Shown: one piece after another, positions 61,501-64,000 of the stretch | Position numbering within the stretch: the first letter of the stretch is position 1 | Layout: each line of letters begins with the position of its first letter | NCBI GenBank assembly: GCA_020632995.1 | Contig: JACKEN010000004.1 | Coordinates: 124,001 to 188,000 of the forward strand | Length of the DNA stretch: 64,000 nucleotides | Reading direction: 5' to 3' | Origin: Deltaproteobacteria bacterium | GTDB taxonomy: Bacteria > Myxococcota > Kuafuiibacteriia > Kuafuiibacteriales > Kuafuiibacteriaceae | Position numbers and translations under genes: made by a program | The notes under the pieces: model-generated | The model's input: only the letters and a program-made list of their open reading frames with translations | Told to the model about the DNA's origin: nothing | The model's database searches: none

Positions 61501-62646
61501 GCCCGGGCCGAGCGCCTGTTCCAGTTCGTGGTGGAGTCGATCGACGATGGCCCGCCGCGCCCGCCCGAGCTGGTGCTGGACACCCGGCGGGGCGAGCGGA
61601 GCGGCCTGTTCGTCGCCCTCCTGCGGGCGGCCGAGATCCCCGCCGACGTGGTCTGGGCCCGGGCCGGCATGGCCCCGCCCCTGGATCCCGCGGCGCCCGA
61701 TCCCCAGGCCTTCGGGATCCGGCTGGTGCGCCTCGAGCCCCGGCCCGGCCAGGTGCGCTGGGCAAGCCTGGAGGGGAAGCGGTGGTGGTACGGCGCCCCG
61801 CCGCCCTACCTGGTGGGTGGCGCATACCTGCGGCGCACGGGGCCGCGGCTGGAGGTGCTGCCCCTGTTGGACGAGGGGGCCGACGGCTGGGCGGTGGCGA
61901 GCCGCGCCGAGCTCACGGTGGCCCAGGACGGTCACGCGCAGGGCCGGCTCGAGATCACCCTCCCCGCCGGCTACGCGTCGGGCCTGCGGGCCTTCCTGCG
62001 CTCGGCTCGGGCGGAGGACAAGGCGCGCCAGCTCCAGGGCCTGGTGGCCGCGCTCCTGCGCGGGGGGCGCCTGCTCCGCTCCCAGGCCACGCCGCTCGAC
62101 GCCCCGCTCGAACCCCTGACCCTGACCCTCGAGGTCGAGGTGCCGCACTTCATGGTGCCCGACGGCGACCACCTGGTGGCGGAGGAGCTCTTCGAGCACC
62201 CACCCGGCCTGCGGACCCTGGGGCTCCCGCTCCTTGAGGCCTACCTCGTCGCCCCCCGGCGCGAGACCCCGCTCCTGGTTCGGCCGGCGTCCGAGCACCT
62301 GCAGGTCACCCTGCACCTCCCGGCCGGGGCCCGCGCCGACGTCCAGCCGGGGACGTTCGAGCGCAAGCTGCCCTTCGGCCACTTCGCCCAGCGCTTCGAG
62401 CTCGACCCCGCCACCGGCACCGCGCGGCTGGACCTGCAGTACACCTTGCGGATGGTCCGCATCCCCCCCGACGGGGCGGGGAACCCTGGATTCGCAAGCG
62501 GAGCGCGCAGCCAGGCGAAGCCCGGCGGAGAGGGGTGGGACGGCTCCGCCAGCCCGGGACCCCATGGGTTCTCAGAGTTCGCCCGAGCCGCCCAGGAGGT
62601 CATCCAGGCCACCCGCAACCGGCTGGTCCTCCAGCGAGGGCCCTAG
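58594..62646 (+). CDS. Giant DUF3857-like lipoprotein, paralogue of preceding gene
   Basis: 1350 residues from GTG 58594 (GTG 58591 equally possible). A lipobox (LAAAGC) is followed by TPR-like helices (about 40-780) and a DUF3857-like region (about 840-960), with FYFASGDPMVRSELAVVVKK and VLYLWQAEQVPAVPPE. A transglutaminase-like fold follows in which the catalytic YGDCKDK is not found (TRRGERSGLFVALLRAAEIP takes its place), so it is probably inactive. It contains two copies of the ~70-bp dispersed repeat (61425 and 62494), read in two different frames. Coupled to the upstream paralogue. Confidence 0.85.
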   Translation: MTQARLLFLAAVLAAAGCRTTSPAPVLVPLPALPGAEEAVALAEASKDPAMAADLLWVHANRRAEARARLEAGLRATPLKAPLLLRRAVLDLVELRPDAAVDALTQIIAHAPESPEAEVALLLLYERLEDLRYRQADIEAAVVKADLLGSGPAATAGRVTLASALLARIARHQVDLDLEQSHLARGGWLTQWRAIGPLAPMDRGAFLADSRYAQSGDWSMLPSFRGAPVRPRVVYAEGHRVASALGNAPGLYVFDAYFEVSEEAATEPLMLEAHLPASARVSVDGGLVTARDAADRRAARRTQVPLRLGPGWHRVAVTLLSGSRDTFALAITTRLGQPVVRASKSGPLVGTPVTRPPAVGSDAMSAEGDASALGLVRQLTQAPNHAAFGRLLGAALALDPWVDDPDLAWGFLHGAVAALPDSAALGLVWAAWLERADLAATARAKTQDVLHADPTLPSALLRMARATREEQPERALALVEAARVVAPEAWRTEAEAMDVYRRLAYQPEAVAALEAAVARRAPARVLRAGVRLLRGLRRDAQADALEAELIRQSPRDAPRLRAERAAEVGALEDAVNAYTEAAALGDAADNLARAAELYLGALRPRDAARAARAALDREPTHAGAWRIALQAALLTGDLDGAGDALAQLRLHSDATLELEAMASEAGVGGAAEVELLLGQCPKGVDTPLADLLCGKLAFDPWPWVRPAQPGDLPPGQDPADRWASHQSVLLLDRVVDRVLPDGRAMTSFHAVSRLQTKEAADRAGELELPTDALALALVTLKPDGRRLEVDRHAGKDDLSFSALAPGDAVERRWVRIEGPATPWGGYIRKFYFASGDPMVRSELAVVVKKGTRVLHLERNGAPAPQIMEAGDEVLYLWQAEQVPAVPPEPHTPGADEFLPHVVVSVGVSPQHALATQQLGTDEAARGSRQVADQALVLTATIAEPQAERAAGRSPAERGRTAPPARDPMEARAERLFQFVVESIDDGPPRPPELVLDTRRGERSGLFVALLRAAEIPADVVWARAGMAPPLDPAAPDPQAFGIRLVRLEPRPGQVRWASLEGKRWWYGAPPPYLVGGAYLRRTGPRLEVLPLLDEGADGWAVASRAELTVAQDGHAQGRLEITLPAGYASGLRAFLRSARAEDKARQLQGLVAALLRGGRLLRSQATPLDAPLEPLTLTLEVEVPHFMVPDGDHLVAEELFEHPPGLRTLGLPLLEAYLVAPRRETPLLVRPASEHLQVTLHLPAGARADVQPGTFERKLPFGHFAQRFELDPATGTARLDLQYTLRMVRIPPDGAGNPGFASGARSQAKPGGEGWDGSASPGPHGFSEFARAAQEVIQATRNRLVLQRGP
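61425..61497 (+). repeat. Dispersed element, copy C
   Basis: Same start and end as copy B with a GCCGGGCGAAGCCCGGC hairpin in the middle. It lies inside the 58594-62646 gene and reads QAERAAGRSPAERG..., the same frame as copy B. Confidence 0.9.
62494..62567 (+). repeat. Dispersed element, copy D
   Basis: Same DNA as copy C with a handful of differences, but read in another frame (ASGARSQAKPGGEGWDG...) in the same gene, about 1.07 kb away. Confidence 0.9.
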
Positions 62647-62681
62647 AGTCTCGACCCTCCGGCCGTGTTATCGTGCGGCCG

Positions 62682-63488
62682 ATGTCCCAGCCCTTCACCC
62701 CCTCAGGCGTCATCACCCTGACCACCGACTTCGGTCACAAGGGTCCCTTCGTGGCCTCGATGAAGGGGGTGATGCTCACCCGCTTCCCCACCGTCCGGAT
62801 CGTGGACCTCACGCATGAGATCATCGCCCACTGGCCGGCGGAGGCGGGGTTCTGGCTGGAGCGCTCCTACCGCTACTTCCCGGACGGCACGGTGCACATG
62901 GCGGTGGTGGACCCCGGCGTGGGCACCAGCCGCGAGATCATCCTCGTGCAGGTGGGCCAGCACCTCTTCCTCGCCCCGGACAACGGCCTGCTCGCGCCGC
63001 TCATCGATCAGACCTCCGACGCGGTCGTGCATCGGGTGGACATGGCGCGCCTCCGGGAGCTCGGGGTGAAGGAGGTCAGCGCGACCTTCCACGGCCGCGA
63101 CGTGTTCGCGCCGCTCGCCGCGGCCCTGGCGTCGGGGCGCCTCGCCCCCTCCGACGTCGGTCCCACCACCACGGAGTACATCCCGTGCTGGGTCGAGGCG
63201 CCCGCCGCCTCGCACAACCTGGTGACCGGAGTGGTGATCACGATCGACACCTTCGGCAACCTCATCACCAACATCGGCCAGGAGCTGGTCTCCGCCCTGA
63301 GTGTGCCCCAGGTCCACATCGGGGGCCACGTCATCCCCTTCCGGCGCACCTACGGTGATGTGCGCCCCGGGGACTACCTCGCCCTCATCAACTCCTTCGG
63401 GGTGCTCGAGGTGGCCCGCTCCGAGCAGAGCGCGTCGGATGGCCTGGGCGTGCAGCGTGGCGCGCCGGTGACGGTGCGCTCCTTCTGA
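62682..63488 (+). CDS. SAM hydroxide adenosyltransferase (DUF62 family)
   Basis: 268 residues. The family core is ITLTTDFGHKGPFVASMKGV, VVDPGVGTSREI and FLAPDNGLLAPL, ending in a C-terminal beta domain with IDTFGNLITNI. Members hydrolyse S-adenosylmethionine to adenosine and methionine and are related to fluorinases. Length is normal. The halogenase-specific loop cannot be judged, but the hydrolase is far more common. Confidence 0.95.
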   Translation: MSQPFTPSGVITLTTDFGHKGPFVASMKGVMLTRFPTVRIVDLTHEIIAHWPAEAGFWLERSYRYFPDGTVHMAVVDPGVGTSREIILVQVGQHLFLAPDNGLLAPLIDQTSDAVVHRVDMARLRELGVKEVSATFHGRDVFAPLAAALASGRLAPSDVGPTTTEYIPCWVEAPAASHNLVTGVVITIDTFGNLITNIGQELVSALSVPQVHIGGHVIPFRRTYGDVRPGDYLALINSFGVLEVARSEQSASDGLGVQRGAPVTVRSF

Positions 63489-63639
63489 GCGGGCGCCGAT
63501 CGTTCCAGATCCGTCCACTTCGCGATCATCCCCCGTCCGCTCTTAAGCGCTTTCGCTTCCCGGTCGACAAGCCTTGGTGACGCTCCTGCCGGGTTTGGCG
63601 GGCGCCGTCTTGTTTCTACAAGGACGAAAGGGAATCGAT
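63489..63639 (+). other. Intergenic region before the last lipoprotein gene
   Basis: About 150 bp. AAAGGGA lies just before ATG 63640. The stretch 63541-63620 is less GC-rich (CTTAAGCGCTTTCGCTT) and probably holds the promoter, but no clear -35/-10 pair can be defended. Confidence 0.3.
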
Positions 63640-64000
63640 ATGCATCTCAATGCACGGCTTCGGCTGCGAACTCGCACCATGTCCGCCGTCTCAGCAGGCA
63701 TCCTCGGAGCCGTGCTCCTCGCCTGCGGCGGCGAGCCCTCACCCGTGGAGCTCTACGGCTACACCCCCGAGCCCGCGGATGGGCTCCCCCAGATCGATCA
63801 GGCCCTCACCCCCCTGACCACCGCCTGTTCTTGGGACAGCGGCACCGGCATCGCGCTGGTGACGGTCGAGAGCGGTGAGACCGCGGTCATCGCCAAGCGC
63901 CTCGTCGACTCCGCCGTCATCGTGAACGGCGTGGCCTGCGGCGCCGCCACCACCACCACCCTGAAGAAGGTCAGCGTGGTCGAGAACAGCTCCGCCACCG
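63640..64000 (+). CDS. Lipoprotein, truncated by window end
   Basis: 120 residues visible. A leader with a lipobox (GAVLLAC, Cys near 29) precedes a beta-rich segment (GTGIALVTVESGETAVIAKR, then VVENSSAT). The style is that of myxobacterial secreted beta-helix or calcium-binding repeat proteins, but the C-terminal repeats that would prove it lie off the window. Confidence 0.7.
   Translation, partial: MHLNARLRLRTRTMSAVSAGILGAVLLACGGEPSPVELYGYTPEPADGLPQIDQALTPLTTACSWDSGTGIALVTVESGETAVIAKRLVDSAVIVNGVACGAATTTTLKKVSVVENSSAT

Larger units (their letters stand above)
1509..62314. repeat. Family of 38 dispersed 14-bp palindromes, GCARG-N4-CYTGC
   Basis: Strict matches, counted by eye, start at 1509, 2764, 2915, 3598, 4219, 4282, 4565, 15184, 15916, 16439, 17899, 18400, 23029, 25495, 26570, 29893, 30686, 32163, 43956, 46911, 47798, 48182, 48314, 49469, 50285, 50902, 52104, 53181, 53606, 55756, 55879, 56563, 57217, 57928, 58599, 59931, 60480 and 62301. 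Nine are perfect GCAAG-N4-CTTGC. One-base variants add many more, for example 4938, 6821, 21808, 39548, 50243, 54905 and 58830. They occur in genes of both strands and all reading frames, and across a stop codon (50902). None falls at 4579-15183 or 32177-43955. With G and C near 0.35 each, about one strict match is expected. Confidence 0.85.

Noticed and set aside
1509..62314. GCARG-N4-CYTGC as sigma-54 promoters or LexA boxes
   Set aside because: Most copies are deep inside genes. The motif does not match the -24/-12 TGGCAC-N5-TTGC layout or known LexA boxes.
1..64000. tRNA, rRNA, CRISPR, integrase or transposase genes
   Set aside because: No T-loop GTTCGA-type signatures, rRNA blocks, regular repeat-spacer arrays or transposase motifs were seen on reading both strands.

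Overview
The window is very GC-rich, tightly packed, and full of lipoproteins. It carries a Ser/Thr kinase, an FHA-type sigma-54 activator, a degenerate PilZ domain of the myxobacterial type, an M4 protease with D-x-D-x-D-G repeats, and DUF3857/transglutaminase proteins. Together these point to a Myxococcota (deltaproteobacterial) chromosome. No tRNA, rRNA, CRISPR array or intact insertion sequence was seen.

Layout. (1) 1-1324, minus: [NiFe]-hydrogenase large subunit, cut by the window edge and split by an in-frame TAG at a conserved Tyr position. (2) 1459-1977: zinc-ribbon membrane protein. (3) 2060-6199: cobalamin riboswitch followed by a translationally coupled operon of three lipoproteins, a BtuF-like protein and a small membrane protein, ending at a hairpin shared with a convergent DUF2785/SDR pair. 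(4) About 8.1-40.6 kb: a non-flagellar type III secretion (T3SS) locus in blocks. The blocks are sctL-N-O; a kinase operon with a candidate secreted protein, opposite an FHA sigma-54 activator; sctP; sctQ-fliO-like-sctR-sctS-x-sctT; and sctU-x-chaperone-candidate substrate-chaperone-sctV. Between them lie an M4 protease, an HDOD protein, an ATPase/MscS pair, an inserted lipoprotein and a TPR metalloprotease. No secretin, needle, SctJ or SctD gene is present, so the basal rings are either encoded elsewhere or absent, as in the needle-less myxobacterial systems. (5) 40.7-64 kb: trypsin-like protease, alaS, a giant PilZ-Hsp70 chimera, glutamate-cysteine ligase, a cell-wall pair (NlpC-like and L,D-transpeptidase), an EI24/CysZ-like protein, two giant TPR/DUF3857 proteins, a DUF62 SAM hydrolase and a truncated lipoprotein.

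Two DNA-level signals cut across the genes. The first is a 14-bp palindrome, GCARG-N4-CYTGC, found 38 times by eye where about one would be expected; it occurs in all reading frames and is nearly absent from 4.6-15.2 kb and 32.2-43.9 kb. The second is a ~70-bp GC-rich element inserted inside coding sequences in two reading frames, resembling the protein-coding palindromic elements known from Rickettsia.

Other points of interest are two candidate T3SS substrates sharing a C-terminal module, an ~85-bp duplication of the sctT 3' end flanking a lower-GC lipoprotein gene, a SctU with NPEH in place of NPTH, a FliO-like protein inside the T3SS operon, and a split membrane-ATPase plus MscS module.
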